Below the pieces are notes generated by a model, which saw nothing but the letters and a program-made list of their open reading frames with translations, had not been told where the DNA came from and ran no database searches. The translations under genes and the position numbers were made by a program. Of a stretch of 64,000 nt of DNA, positions 40,541 through 49,554 are shown piece by piece. This DNA is from Nocardia sp. BMG111209 (GTDB taxonomy: Bacteria; Actinomycetota; Actinomycetes; Mycobacteriales; Mycobacteriaceae): contig NZ_KB907310.1 in assembly GCF_000381925.1 (NCBI RefSeq), positions 558,001-622,000 on the forward strand, read 5' to 3'. Numbering within the stretch: position 1 is the first letter of the stretch; each line of letters starts with the position of its first letter.

Positions 40541-41389
40541 ATGGAGAAGGCGCTGGACGACATCGGCTGGGTGCTGTGGCACGGCACGCTGGGTCTGCAG
40601 AGCGCGATAGCCGATCGGATCGCCGCGGCGACGGCCGCGGGGTTCGGCCGCGTATCCGTGAGCCCGTTCGATGTCGCGACCGCCGCGCAGGCGGGGACGA
40701 CGCCCGCAGATCTGGGTCGCCGATTGCGGGACGCCGGTCTCGAGGTGGTGCTCGACGGGCTGATGAACTGGTATCCGGGCCGGCCGCTGACGTCGTCACC
40801 CACCGCGGCGTTCACCGCGCCCGAGGTACTCGACATGTGCGCGGCGCTGCGGCCGGCGGCCCTGACGGTGCTGGCCCGCCCGACGTGCGAAATCTCACCG
40901 GACGAGGTCGCGGCCGCCTTCGGCGACCTGTGCGACCGTGCCCAGGAATCGGACACCCGGGTGCAGTTGGAATTCATGCCGATGATGGCGATCGGCGATC
41001 TGGCCGCCGCCTGGACCGTGGTCGGCGCCGCGGACCGCGCCAACGGCGGGCTGCTTTTCGATACCTGGCACTTCTACCGCGGCAACCCGGACTTCGGCAC
41101 GCTCGCGAATCTGCCCGGTGACCGGATCTTCGGTGTGCAGGTCGCCGACAGCACTGTCCCGGAAGGTTCGCTGATCGAGGACACTTTCCGGCGTGCCGTG
41201 CCGGGTGACGGCCGCTTCGATCTCGAGGGGGTACTGCGTGCGCTGGATCGCATCGGCGGATTGCGCTGGATCGGACCGGAAGTCATCTCCCCGGTCACCG
41301 CCGCGATGCCGCCCGTCGAGGCGGCACACCTCACCGCGACCCGAATTCGCACACTGCTCGGCACGATCCGCGCCGACGGCACTCCGTGA
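40541..41389 (+). CDS. xylose-isomerase-like TIM barrel protein
   Basis: A 282-residue protein of the sugar phosphate isomerase/epimerase (AP endonuclease 2) superfamily. VQLEFMPMMAIGDL, GLLFDTWHFYRG and FGVQVADSTVPEG carry the Glu, Asp/His and Gln/Asp positions that bind metal in the barrel, and WIGPEVISP supplies the last Glu. Substrate unknown. ATG 40541 follows GGAG by six bases. Confidence 0.8.
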   Translation: MEKALDDIGWVLWHGTLGLQSAIADRIAAATAAGFGRVSVSPFDVATAAQAGTTPADLGRRLRDAGLEVVLDGLMNWYPGRPLTSSPTAAFTAPEVLDMCAALRPAALTVLARPTCEISPDEVAAAFGDLCDRAQESDTRVQLEFMPMMAIGDLAAAWTVVGAADRANGGLLFDTWHFYRGNPDFGTLANLPGDRIFGVQVADSTVPEGSLIEDTFRRAVPGDGRFDLEGVLRALDRIGGLRWIGPEVISPVTAAMPPVEAAHLTATRIRTLLGTIRADGTP

Positions 41390-41397
41390 CCTGCTGC

Positions 41398-41595
41398 CTA
41401 CTTCCGCAGCGGATGCAGCAGCCGATGGAAGTTCAGGTCGTAGCCCCAGCCGAAGACCTTCGGGGTGAACAGACGCGTATCGTCCGGATTCCACCAGCGG
41501 GCGCGCAGCCGCGCCGCGGTCGGTGCTCGCCAATCGTACGGAATGCCGAGCATCTTGCCCTGCGGGTCGGGGACTCGGTCGGGACCGTTCGTCAT
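41398..41595 (-). CDS. small DUF5808-type protein
   Basis: A 65-residue protein. Its core GIPYDWRAPTAARLRARWWN and FGWGYDLNFHRLLHPLRK form the conserved Trp/Tyr-rich motif I associate with DUF5808. Function unknown; it may be a cofactor or nucleic-acid binder. It is convergent with the TIM-barrel gene and lies 102 bp upstream of, and divergent from, the next hydrolase. Confidence 0.65.
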   Translation of the reverse strand: MTNGPDRVPDPQGKMLGIPYDWRAPTAARLRARWWNPDDTRLFTPKVFGWGYDLNFHRLLHPLRK

Positions 41596-41697
41596 ACCCC
41601 CATCCTGCCACCGAGGTCCGACGAAAGCCGGAAACCGGATATGGCACCCGGCACATTCAGCGGCGACGCCGTATCGGTATCCGTATTCTGGCGAAAC

Positions 41698-42465
41698 GTG
41701 GAGTCGACTGTCATCCGGGTGCCGCTGGGCGGTGTGCCGATCGCCTATCGAGATTCCGGACGGCCGGTCGTCCCGCATCCGCTGTCCGAGGTTCCGGTGC
41801 TGCTCGTGCACGGTATGGGCGGCGACGGGCACACCTGGGACCGGTTCGCGGACCGGTTGGTGCGGTCCGGGCGCCGGGTGATCATCCCGGATCTGCGCGG
41901 TCACGGCCGCAGCGCGCACACCGATTCCTACCGCTTCGACGAATTCGGCGCGGACGTGGCGCGGCTGTGCGATCACCTCGGCCTGCCCACGGTCGATCTG
42001 GTCGGGCATTCGCTCGGCGGCTATGCGGTCTCCTGCGTGGCGATCGAACGGCCCGCGCTGGTCCGTCGTCTGGTGATCGAGGAACAACCGCTGCCGCTGC
42101 GTTCCGGCGACGAGCAGGTGACCCTCACACGCCGGCTGCCGTCGCTGCCGGAACTGTGGCACGCCACCAGCAGCCTGGTCCGGCATCCGCGCGCGGTGCT
42201 GGCCTTCGACCGTGCCATGACCCGCACCGCCCTGGAGCAGTTCCGCAAACCGAATCCGGAGTGGTGGGAGCGGATCTCCGAGATCGCCGCCCCCACCCTG
42301 TTCCTGCGCGGCGGTCCCGGCGGCATGGTCGACCCCGCGAAGCTGGAACTGTTCCGCGCCGCCGTCCCCGCTTGCACGATCGAGGCCTTCACCTGCGGCC
42401 ACAGCATCCATCGCGACCGCTACCGCGAATTCGCCACGGCCGTACTGCCGTTCCTGCGCGACTGA
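41698..42465 (+). CDS. alpha/beta hydrolase
   Basis: A 255-residue alpha/beta hydrolase: LLVHGMGGDGHTW (oxyanion), IIPDLRGHGRS, nucleophile elbow GHSLGGYAV and CGHSIHRDRY with the catalytic His. The acid may be in GGPGGMVDPAK. The GTG at 41698 gives RVPLGGVPIAYRDSG at a normal distance; ATG 41641 is an alternative. No substrate can be named. Confidence 0.82.
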   Translation: MESTVIRVPLGGVPIAYRDSGRPVVPHPLSEVPVLLVHGMGGDGHTWDRFADRLVRSGRRVIIPDLRGHGRSAHTDSYRFDEFGADVARLCDHLGLPTVDLVGHSLGGYAVSCVAIERPALVRRLVIEEQPLPLRSGDEQVTLTRRLPSLPELWHATSSLVRHPRAVLAFDRAMTRTALEQFRKPNPEWWERISEIAAPTLFLRGGPGGMVDPAKLELFRAAVPACTIEAFTCGHSIHRDRYREFATAVLPFLRD

Positions 42466-42533
42466 GGTCCTCCGATCGTGGCGGTACGGCCTCGGCCCGG
42501 AAATCTTCCGGTGGGCGACGGTTCTATCCTGAA

Positions 42534-43463
42534 ATGATGTTCAGCGGTTTGTCCTGTTCGGCCGCCGCCGCGGTCGACATCCCCCTGCCCGGCACAGCCA
42601 CCCGGGTGACCGGGTGGTTGTGCGTGGAGCAGCCCGGGGCCTGGGGCCGGGACGTGATCGGCGACGAGGTGCTGGGCCCGGAGATCACCGCGGAACTGGC
42701 CCCGCGCGTCAAGGCCGCGAAGGTGCGGCCGACGCTCATCCGCCGCCCCGGCCGCAGCGAATTCACCGGTGTCCGAACGGTATTGCTGGCGAGTTCGCAT
42801 CCGGGGCGATCCTGGTGCGAGCGGCTGGAGATCACCGATCTGAAGCAACTGCTGGATCTGGATCTGGATCTGCTGAACGGCCCCGCGCCCGGACTCGGTG
42901 TGCCCGTTGCGGATTCGCCGATCCTGGTGTGCACGCACGGTAAACGCGACCAGTGCTGCGCGCTGCTCGGCCGCCCGATCGCGGCGCGGCTGGCCGCCGA
43001 ATATCCGGATCGGGTCTGGGAGTGCTCGCATACCGGCGGACACCGCTTCGCCCCGGCGATGGTGCTGCTGCCCGTCGGCCTCACCTTCGGTCGTCTCGAC
43101 GAGGACGCCGCCGCGGCGGTGGTGGCCGCCGCCGACCGCGATGAACTCCCGCTGACCGGCTTCCGCGGCCGCAGCGGCTGCTCTCCGCTCGAACAGGTAG
43201 CGGAAATAGCCGTGCGGCAACAGATTTCGGATCCGGCCGGAATGCCCGGCGCCGATGATCTCTCGGTGGCCGAGATGCCCGGCGCCGAGCCCACCGGCGA
43301 CCCAGCCACCTTCGCCGGCGCCGCGCTGGTGACCCATCGCGACGGCCGCCGTTGGCAGGTCACCGCGCACACCGTCGCCTACGCACCTCGTCAGGCCAGC
43401 TGCGGCGCCGCCCCCAAACCCGCCACGGGCCTGGTCGCGGACGGGGTCCGCGCGCTGCGCTGA
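42534..43463 (+). CDS. sucrase/ferredoxin-like (thioredoxin-fold) protein
   Basis: A 309-residue protein of the Suc/Fer-like family. The CTHGKRDQCC segment (C-T-H-G-x2-D-x-C-C) is the signature of its thioredoxin-like [2Fe-2S] domain, and ECSHTGGHRFAPAMVLLP is the second conserved block. The family name is historical; sucrose cleavage is not expected. An iron-sulfur or redox role is likely. Two ATG codons in tandem start it. Confidence 0.8.
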   Translation: MMFSGLSCSAAAAVDIPLPGTATRVTGWLCVEQPGAWGRDVIGDEVLGPEITAELAPRVKAAKVRPTLIRRPGRSEFTGVRTVLLASSHPGRSWCERLEITDLKQLLDLDLDLLNGPAPGLGVPVADSPILVCTHGKRDQCCALLGRPIAARLAAEYPDRVWECSHTGGHRFAPAMVLLPVGLTFGRLDEDAAAAVVAAADRDELPLTGFRGRSGCSPLEQVAEIAVRQQISDPAGMPGADDLSVAEMPGAEPTGDPATFAGAALVTHRDGRRWQVTAHTVAYAPRQASCGAAPKPATGLVADGVRALR

Positions 43464-43487
43464 GATATCGGGCAGGTCCGGGCGGTA

Positions 43488-44459
43488 CTACCAGTGGATG
43501 CCCGGGACCAGATTCACCGTGCGGCGCAATGCGGTTCGGGCCGCGCGGCCCGCGACCGACGGCGTGCGATGCGATTTATGCTGCACGGCAAGAGATTCCG
43601 AAGCGGGTGCGGTGGGCGCCTCACCCTTGGCGGCGGGCGAGTCGGGCAGCGCGCGGTAGTACTGGTGCAGGATGCGGTCCTTGAGCCGCGGCGCGAACAG
43701 GCTGCCGTATTCGGCGAGGGTGCCGACCGGGACGTCGATGCGCTTGGGCCGGTCGATCAGCGCGCGCACGACGGTGTCCGCGGCCCACTCCGGGGACTGT
43801 GAAGGCCCCTGCCTACCGCTCGGCGCGATCATCGGGGTGCGGACCAGCGGCATGTGGATGGTGGTGAAGGTGACGTTGTCGGCGAGCATCTCCGCCGCGG
43901 TCACCTCGGCGAACTTGTCGAGAGCGGCCTTGCTGGCCAGGTAGGCGGCGAAGCGGGGCGTGGCGACCTGCACCCCGGCACTGGAGATGTTGACCACGTG
44001 GCCGAATTTCCGCTCCCGCATCTGCGGCAGCAGCGCCAGCGTCATCCGCACCGCGCCGAAGTAGTTGACCGCCATGGTGCGTTCGAAGTCGTGCAGCCGA
44101 TCGGTGGACCGGTGCACGGCGCGGCGGATGGAACGCCCGGCGTTGTTGACCAGCATGTCGACGTGATCGTGCTCGTCGAGGACGGCCTTCACGGTGTGCT
44201 CGACCGATTCGGCGTCGGTGACGTCGCAGGGGTAGCCGAAGGCGGTGCCGCCGGTCGCGGTGATCTCGTCGACCACGGCGGCCAGTTCGTCGCCGCGGCG
44301 GGCCAGCAGGATCACCACACCGCCGCGGGCGGCCACGGCGAGCGCGGCGGCCCGGCCGATCCCGGAGGACGCGCCGGTGATGAGGACGTGCTTACCGGTG
44401 AGATCCCGGCGGGTGCGGCGGCGCGCCGCATAGCCCGGCTCGGCGACGGTGTCGGACAT
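43488..44459 (-). CDS. short-chain dehydrogenase/reductase
   Basis: A 323-residue classical SDR: TGASSGIG cofactor motif, NNAG, catalytic Ser in NISSAG and YLASKAA holding Tyr and Lys. The C-terminal extension (YYRALPDSPAAKG, RRTVNLVPGIHW) is longer than usual and resembles lipid-active actinobacterial SDRs. ATG 44459 follows AAGGGAG. The palindrome at 44492-44511 sits in its upstream region and may control it. Confidence 0.87.
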   Translation of the reverse strand: MSDTVAEPGYAARRRTRRDLTGKHVLITGASSGIGRAAALAVAARGGVVILLARRGDELAAVVDEITATGGTAFGYPCDVTDAESVEHTVKAVLDEHDHVDMLVNNAGRSIRRAVHRSTDRLHDFERTMAVNYFGAVRMTLALLPQMRERKFGHVVNISSAGVQVATPRFAAYLASKAALDKFAEVTAAEMLADNVTFTTIHMPLVRTPMIAPSGRQGPSQSPEWAADTVVRALIDRPKRIDVPVGTLAEYGSLFAPRLKDRILHQYYRALPDSPAAKGEAPTAPASESLAVQHKSHRTPSVAGRAARTALRRTVNLVPGIHW

Positions 44460-44491
44460 CGTTGCTCCCTTGACCCGATTCGGTTCGTCTC

Positions 44492-44511
44492 AACTTACTC
44501 CAAAGTAAGTT
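44492..44511. promoter_or_regulatory. palindromic operator AACTTACT-N4-AGTAAGTT
   Basis: A perfect 8-4-8 inverted repeat 33 bp upstream of the SDR start and about 50 bp before the dnaE2 promoter. Its size and symmetry fit a TetR-family operator. No regulator gene lies next to it. Confidence 0.6.
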
Positions 44512-44560
44512 CCGATGCCAATGTGCTGCGTCACAGTCGGGCAATCCCGGCGCGACCTAC

Positions 44561-44589
44561 TTGCAGTCGAATGTGTGTTCGACTATGAA
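44561..44589 (+). promoter_or_regulatory. dnaE2 promoter with LexA box in the spacer
   Basis: TTGCAG (44561-44566), 17-bp spacer, TATGAA (44584-44589). The LexA box TCGAATGTGTGTTCGA fills 44567-44582 exactly between them. The TTCGACTATGA junction is the same as at the imuA' promoter. Confidence 0.9.
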
Positions 44590-44618
44590 GAGTACCGATC
44601 GGTACGCCGGAGGTGCGC

Positions 44619-47600
44619 ATGGGCTGGGGAAACGGTCCGCCTACCTGGGCGGAGATGGAACGGGTGCTGTCCGGCCGTCCCGGTCGCGAACTGCCGCCCG
44701 GTGACGGTGGCGACGGTCCGGCGTGGTCCCGCAAGCGCGACGCCTACCGGGCCGGTGCGCGGCCCGCGCCCGACGAACCGGTGGTGCCCTACGCGGAACT
44801 GCACGCCCACTCCGCCTACAGCTTTCTCGACGGCGCCTGCCAACCGGAGGAGCTGGTGGAGGAGGCGGTCCGGCTGGGCCTGGAGGCGTTGGCCCTCACC
44901 GATCACAACGGGTTCTACGGTGTGGTGCGCTTCGCCGAGGCGGCGGCCGAATGGGGGCTGCCGACGGTGTTCGGCGCGGAACTGTCGCTGGGGTCGACGC
45001 TGCCGGAATCCGAACCCCGCACCGGCGCACCCGATCCCGCCGGTCCGCACCTGCTGGTGCTGGCCCGCGGCGAGGAGGGTTACCGCCGGTTGGCGCGGGA
45101 GATGTCGGCCGCGCACATGGTGGCGGGGGAGAAGGGCGTACTGCGCTACGACCTGGATCGGCTCACCGCCGCTGCCGGCGGGCACTGGCAGATCCTCACC
45201 GGATGTCGCAAAGGTCATGTGCGCGAGGCACTTTCGCACGGTGACGCCGCAGCCGCCGCGGCCCTGGGGGAGCTGGTGGACCGGTTCGGCCGCGACCGGG
45301 TGGCCGTGGAACTCACCCGGCACGGCATCCCCGCCGACGACGAGCGCAACGCGCGGCTGGCCGCCCTCGCCGAGCGGGCCGGGCTGCCGGTGGTCGCCAC
45401 CACCGCCGCGCATTTCGCCGGGCCCGCGCAGCGCCGGCGGGCGATGGCCCTGGCCGCGATCCGGGCCCGGCGCAGTCTCGACGACATGGACGGCTGGCTC
45501 CCCGCCACCGGCGGTGCGCACCTGCGCTCCGGCGCGGAGATGGCCCGGCTGTTCGCGGCCTGTCCGCAGGCGGTCGGCAATGCCGCCGGCCTGGCCCGGG
45601 ACTGCGCCTTCGACCTGCGGCTGATCGCGCCGCAACTACCACCGTTCGAGGTGCCCGAGGGCCACGACGAGACCTCGTGGCTGCGGGATCTCACCTTCCG
45701 CGGCGCGGTCCGCCGCTACGGCCCGCCGCAGGAGAATCCGAAGGCGTACCGGCAGCTGGAACACGAACTGCGCGTGATCGCCGAACTCCGCTTCCCCGGC
45801 TACTTCCTGGTGGTGCACGACATCGTGGACTTCTGCCGGAAGCAGGGAATCCTGTGCCAGGGCCGGGGTTCGGCGGCCAATTCCGCGGTCTGCTACGCGA
45901 TCGGCATCACCAACGTCGATCCGGTGGCGAACGAGCTGCTGTTCGAGCGGTTCCTGTCACCGGAACGGGACGGCCCGCCGGATATCGACCTCGACATCGA
46001 ATCCGATCGCCGCGAGGAGGCGATCCAGCACGTCTACCGGAAATACGGCCGGGAGTACGCCGCGCAGGTGGCGAACGTGATCACCTATCGCGGCAAGTCG
46101 GCGGTGCGCGATGCCGCCAGGGCCCTGGGCTTCTCGCCCGGTCAGCAGGACGCCTGGAGTAAACAGGTCAGCCGCTGGACCGGGGTGGCCGCCGAGGAGC
46201 ACACCGACGTTCCCGCCGAGGTGCTGCGGCTGGCCGGGGAGATCGAGGGCCTGCCCCGGCATCTGGGCATCCACTCCGGCGGCATGGTGATCTGCGACCG
46301 GCCCATCGCCGATGTCTGCCCGGTCGAATGGGCCCGGATGCCCGGCCGCAGTGTGCTGCAGTGGGACAAGGACGACTGCGCGGCCGTGGGCCTGGTGAAG
46401 TTCGACCTGCTCGGGCTGGGCATGCTGTCGGCCCTGCACTACATGATCGACCTGGTCCGCGAGCACGTCGGCGAGGTCGTGGAACTGCACGCGCTGGATC
46501 TGAGCGAGGCGGCGGTCTACGAGATGCTGTCGCGGGCCGATTCGGTGGGCGTGTTCCAGGTGGAGTCGCGGGCGCAGATGGCCACACTGCCGCGGCTGCG
46601 GCCGCGCAACTTCTACGACCTGGTCGTGGAGGTGGCGCTGATCCGGCCCGGCCCGATCCAGGGCGGCTCGGTGCACCCCTACATCCGGCGGCGCAACGAG
46701 CTCGAGCCGATCGTCTTCGACCATCCCGCGCTGGAGAACGCGCTGGGCCGCACGCTGGGCGTGCCGCTGTTCCAGGAACAGTTGATGCAGATGGCCGTCG
46801 ACGTCGCCGGATTCAGTGCGGCCGAGGCCGATCAGCTGCGCCGGGCGATGGGATCCAAGCGGTCACCGGAGCGGATGAACCGGCTGCGCGACCGTTTCTA
46901 CACCGGGATGCGCGAATTGCACGGCATCACCGGCGAATTGGCCGACCGCATCTACGAGAAGGTGTACGCCTTCGCGAATTTCGGCTTCCCCGAGAGTCAT
47001 TCGCAGAGCTTCGCCTCGCTGGTGTTCTACTCCTCCTGGTTCAAGCTGCATCATCCGGCGGCGTTCTGCGCCGGACTGCTCAATGCGCAGCCGATGGGGT
47101 TCTACTCACCGCAGTCGCTGGTGGCCGATGCCCGGCGGCACGGGGTGGCGGTGCACGGCCCGGACGTGAATCGCAGCCTCGCCGCCGCCACGCTGGAACG
47201 GCAGGGCGCCGAGGTGCGACTGGGGCTGGCGTCGGTGCGGCATATCGGCACCGAACTGGCCGAACGGATCGTCGCGGCCCGGTCGTCCGGGCCCTACACC
47301 TCGTTCCTGGACCTGACCGGACGAGTGGAATTGACTGTGGCGCAAGCGGAATCGCTGGCCACCGCGGGTGCGCTCGGCAGTCTCGGGATGACCCGGCGGG
47401 CGGCGCTGTGGGCCGCGGGCGCCGCGGCGGGGGAGCGGCCGGACCGGCTACCGGGCACCGGCGCGGCCACCACCGCCCCCACCCTGCCCGGGATGAGCGA
47501 ACTGGAGCTGGCCGCCGCCGACGTCTGGGCGACCGGGGTCTCCCCGGACAGCTATCCGACCGAATTCCTGCGGTCGCATCTGGACGCACTGGGTGCGCTA

Positions 47601-47906
47601 CCCGCCGACCGGCTGCTCGCCCAGCCCGACGGTTCCCGGGTCCTGGTGGGCGGGGCCGTCACCCACCGGCAGCGCCCGGCCACCGCGGCCGGGGTCACCT
47701 TCCTCAATCTGGAGGACGAGACCGGCATGGTGAACGTGGTGTGTTCCACCGGATTGTGGGCGCGGTACCGGCGCATCCTGCAAGGCGCCCCCGCCCTCCT
47801 GATCCGCGGCCGGGTCCAGAACGCGGAGGGCGCGGTCAGCATCCTCGCCGACCACGTCCAGCGCCTGGACCTGCGAATCACCGCCAAATCCCGCGACTTC
47901 CGCTGA
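44619..47906 (+). CDS. dnaE2: error-prone DNA polymerase DnaE2
   Basis: A 1095-residue C-family polymerase for damage tolerance and induced mutation. It has the N-terminal PHP domain (AELHAHSAYSFLDGA), palm motifs CQGRGSAANSAVCYAIG and PPDIDLDIESDRREE, the FSAAEADQLRRAMGSKRS fingers, and a C-terminal OB-fold (VLVGGAVTHRQRP). ATG 44619 has GGAGGT four bases upstream. Transcription is under LexA. It acts with ImuA' and ImuB, encoded 4-8 kb upstream on the same strand. Confidence 0.95.
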   Translation: MGWGNGPPTWAEMERVLSGRPGRELPPGDGGDGPAWSRKRDAYRAGARPAPDEPVVPYAELHAHSAYSFLDGACQPEELVEEAVRLGLEALALTDHNGFYGVVRFAEAAAEWGLPTVFGAELSLGSTLPESEPRTGAPDPAGPHLLVLARGEEGYRRLAREMSAAHMVAGEKGVLRYDLDRLTAAAGGHWQILTGCRKGHVREALSHGDAAAAAALGELVDRFGRDRVAVELTRHGIPADDERNARLAALAERAGLPVVATTAAHFAGPAQRRRAMALAAIRARRSLDDMDGWLPATGGAHLRSGAEMARLFAACPQAVGNAAGLARDCAFDLRLIAPQLPPFEVPEGHDETSWLRDLTFRGAVRRYGPPQENPKAYRQLEHELRVIAELRFPGYFLVVHDIVDFCRKQGILCQGRGSAANSAVCYAIGITNVDPVANELLFERFLSPERDGPPDIDLDIESDRREEAIQHVYRKYGREYAAQVANVITYRGKSAVRDAARALGFSPGQQDAWSKQVSRWTGVAAEEHTDVPAEVLRLAGEIEGLPRHLGIHSGGMVICDRPIADVCPVEWARMPGRSVLQWDKDDCAAVGLVKFDLLGLGMLSALHYMIDLVREHVGEVVELHALDLSEAAVYEMLSRADSVGVFQVESRAQMATLPRLRPRNFYDLVVEVALIRPGPIQGGSVHPYIRRRNELEPIVFDHPALENALGRTLGVPLFQEQLMQMAVDVAGFSAAEADQLRRAMGSKRSPERMNRLRDRFYTGMRELHGITGELADRIYEKVYAFANFGFPESHSQSFASLVFYSSWFKLHHPAAFCAGLLNAQPMGFYSPQSLVADARRHGVAVHGPDVNRSLAAATLERQGAEVRLGLASVRHIGTELAERIVAARSSGPYTSFLDLTGRVELTVAQAESLATAGALGSLGMTRRAALWAAGAAAGERPDRLPGTGAATTAPTLPGMSELELAAADVWATGVSPDSYPTEFLRSHLDALGALPADRLLAQPDGSRVLVGGAVTHRQRPATAAGVTFLNLEDETGMVNVVCSTGLWARYRRILQGAPALLIRGRVQNAEGAVSILADHVQRLDLRITAKSRDFR

Positions 47907-47987
47907 TCGTCACATCGCCCGGTGGCGTCCGACCGCACCGGCTACTGGGTCGATCCGGCCGTCTGCCGCGGGATCGGGCCGTTCGGA

Positions 47988-48977
47988 TCAGAAACTGCTG
48001 TCGCTGCCGCCGCCGAAATCGCCCCCGCCGCCGAAATCGCTACCGCCACCGCCGAAATCGGTGTCGCCGCCGCCCCCACCCCAATCCTGGTTGGTGGGCT
48101 GGTCGTCGCCCGCCTGGTAGCCGGCGTCGTAACCGCGATCGTAATCGCCGTGGTTCTCGTGCTCGCCCGACATCTTGCCGAGCTCGTAGCCGAGCAGACC
48201 GCCGCCGAGCGCACCGCCGACCGCGCCGAGGCCACCGGCCATACCCGGGCTCATTCCGGGACGCCCGCCGTAGCCCTGGCCGTAGCCCTGATCGTACTGG
48301 CCGGGACCGTATCCGGGCTGGCCGTAGCCGCCGGGCTGGCCGTAGCCGGGCGGCGGACCACCGCGGTTGAACAGGCCGCCGCCCCCGCCGTTTCCGCCCC
48401 CGCCGCCACGCCGGCGACGGATCAGCGCGACGATGCCGCCCACGATCAGCACGACGATCAGGATGGGGCACAGCAGGCCCCACAGGCTGAAACCGGAGTG
48501 TTGGTCGCCGCGATGCTGCGCCACCGGCGGATGCGCGGGCGCCTTGGTGGCCGGCGCGCCCTGCCCGACCGCGCTGTTCAGCGAGCCCAGGGCCGCGACC
48601 GTCGCACCGGTGTAGTCGCCGTTGCCGTAGGCGCTGCCGAAGGCCTTGCCCGCGGAGCTGGTGTCACGGATGCGCGAATTGGTGCCGGTGCGGATCGCGA
48701 GGTGATGCGACTTGGTGTTGATGGCGATCACCACATCGGTGGCGCCGGTGATGTGGGACTGCGCTTCCCGGTCGAAGGACGCGTTGTCGTCGGCGTACTT
48801 CTCGGTGGTGAAGACCTGGACCGGATCCGGCAGGGCATTGCCCGCGTCGGTCACCCGGCCCGCGTCCAGCACCTTCGAGTCGTCGTGGATGGTCACCGGA
48901 CCGGCCCAGGCCTGCCCGCCGGCCATCAGCACCACCGCTGCCACCGCGGTCAGCAGTGTCGCGAAACGCTTGATCAT
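47988..48977 (-). CDS. secreted TPM-like membrane protein with Gly-rich tail
   Basis: A 329-residue protein: signal peptide MIKRFATLLTAVAAVVLMAGGQAWA, a TPM-like domain (KVLDAGRVTDAGNALPDPVQ, VVIAINTKSHHLAI, about 26-140), one transmembrane helix (LLCPILIVVLIVGGIVALI), basic stop, then a Gly/Tyr/Pro-rich low-complexity tail ending in repeated FGGGGD units. TPM proteins are linked to membrane protein or photosystem repair elsewhere; the role here is unknown. Convergent with dnaE2. Confidence 0.75.
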   Translation of the reverse strand: MIKRFATLLTAVAAVVLMAGGQAWAGPVTIHDDSKVLDAGRVTDAGNALPDPVQVFTTEKYADDNASFDREAQSHITGATDVVIAINTKSHHLAIRTGTNSRIRDTSSAGKAFGSAYGNGDYTGATVAALGSLNSAVGQGAPATKAPAHPPVAQHRGDQHSGFSLWGLLCPILIVVLIVGGIVALIRRRRGGGGGNGGGGGLFNRGGPPPGYGQPGGYGQPGYGPGQYDQGYGQGYGGRPGMSPGMAGGLGAVGGALGGGLLGYELGKMSGEHENHGDYDRGYDAGYQAGDDQPTNQDWGGGGGDTDFGGGGSDFGGGGDFGGGSDSSF

Positions 48978-49221
48978 GCCTGCGCTCTCCCGTCGGTGGG
49001 ACCTGTGGCCCCGTCCTACGCGAGGGTACCGGGTCCACAGAAAAGACCAAGTGGTTCTCTAACTCCCGCACCCGCTCCCAGAAGCCGCACCGTGTTTCCC
49101 GGCGCGCCGCGGCAGTGTCGCCGGGCTACGGGTGCGGCTGCGCGAAGGCTCGTGACAGCCGTCGGCCCTGGTGGTTACGGTCGCGGCATCGAACACCACT
49201 CGAGAACGCGAGGGGGGTTGC

Positions 49222-49554
49222 ATGTCCGGTTCGAGCATTTCCGGTACCCGCATCGCCGGCGTCGATGCCGATGCGGTCCGACGGTTCGGCGCGGTGGCGC
49301 GCCGTGCCTTCCGGGAGATCGACAGCGCGGCCGAGACGGCGCGCGAGATACAGGCGCTGGTCGCCGATCTGGTCCCGCACAGTTCCCTGGCCGCGGTCTG
49401 GTGCGAATCCGCCGACGCCGCAGCCGATCTCGTCCGCCGCAGCGCGCAATGGTTCGCCCGCCTGGCCGACCACACCGAGATCGCGGTCGAGGGCTACGCG
49501 GCCGTCGACCGCGCCGGGGCGGCCGCACTGCTCCGCGTGGAGGCACGGATATGA
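49222..49554 (+). CDS. WXG100/EspC-like small protein with YxxxD motif
   Basis: A 110-residue helical protein without a signal peptide. Two long helices are separated near VPHSS/VW60, and the second is followed by GYAAVD, a Y-x3-D motif at 92-96 that matches the type VII secretion signal YxxxD/E. The opening GVDADAVRRF resembles EspC/DUF2580 proteins. It precedes, and overlaps by ATGA, the gene for a WXG-bearing lytic enzyme, so the two probably pair. The tightly placed GAGGGGGG before ATG 49222 supports the start. Confidence 0.65.
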   Translation: MSGSSISGTRIAGVDADAVRRFGAVARRAFREIDSAAETAREIQALVADLVPHSSLAAVWCESADAAADLVRRSAQWFARLADHTEIAVEGYAAVDRAGAAALLRVEARI

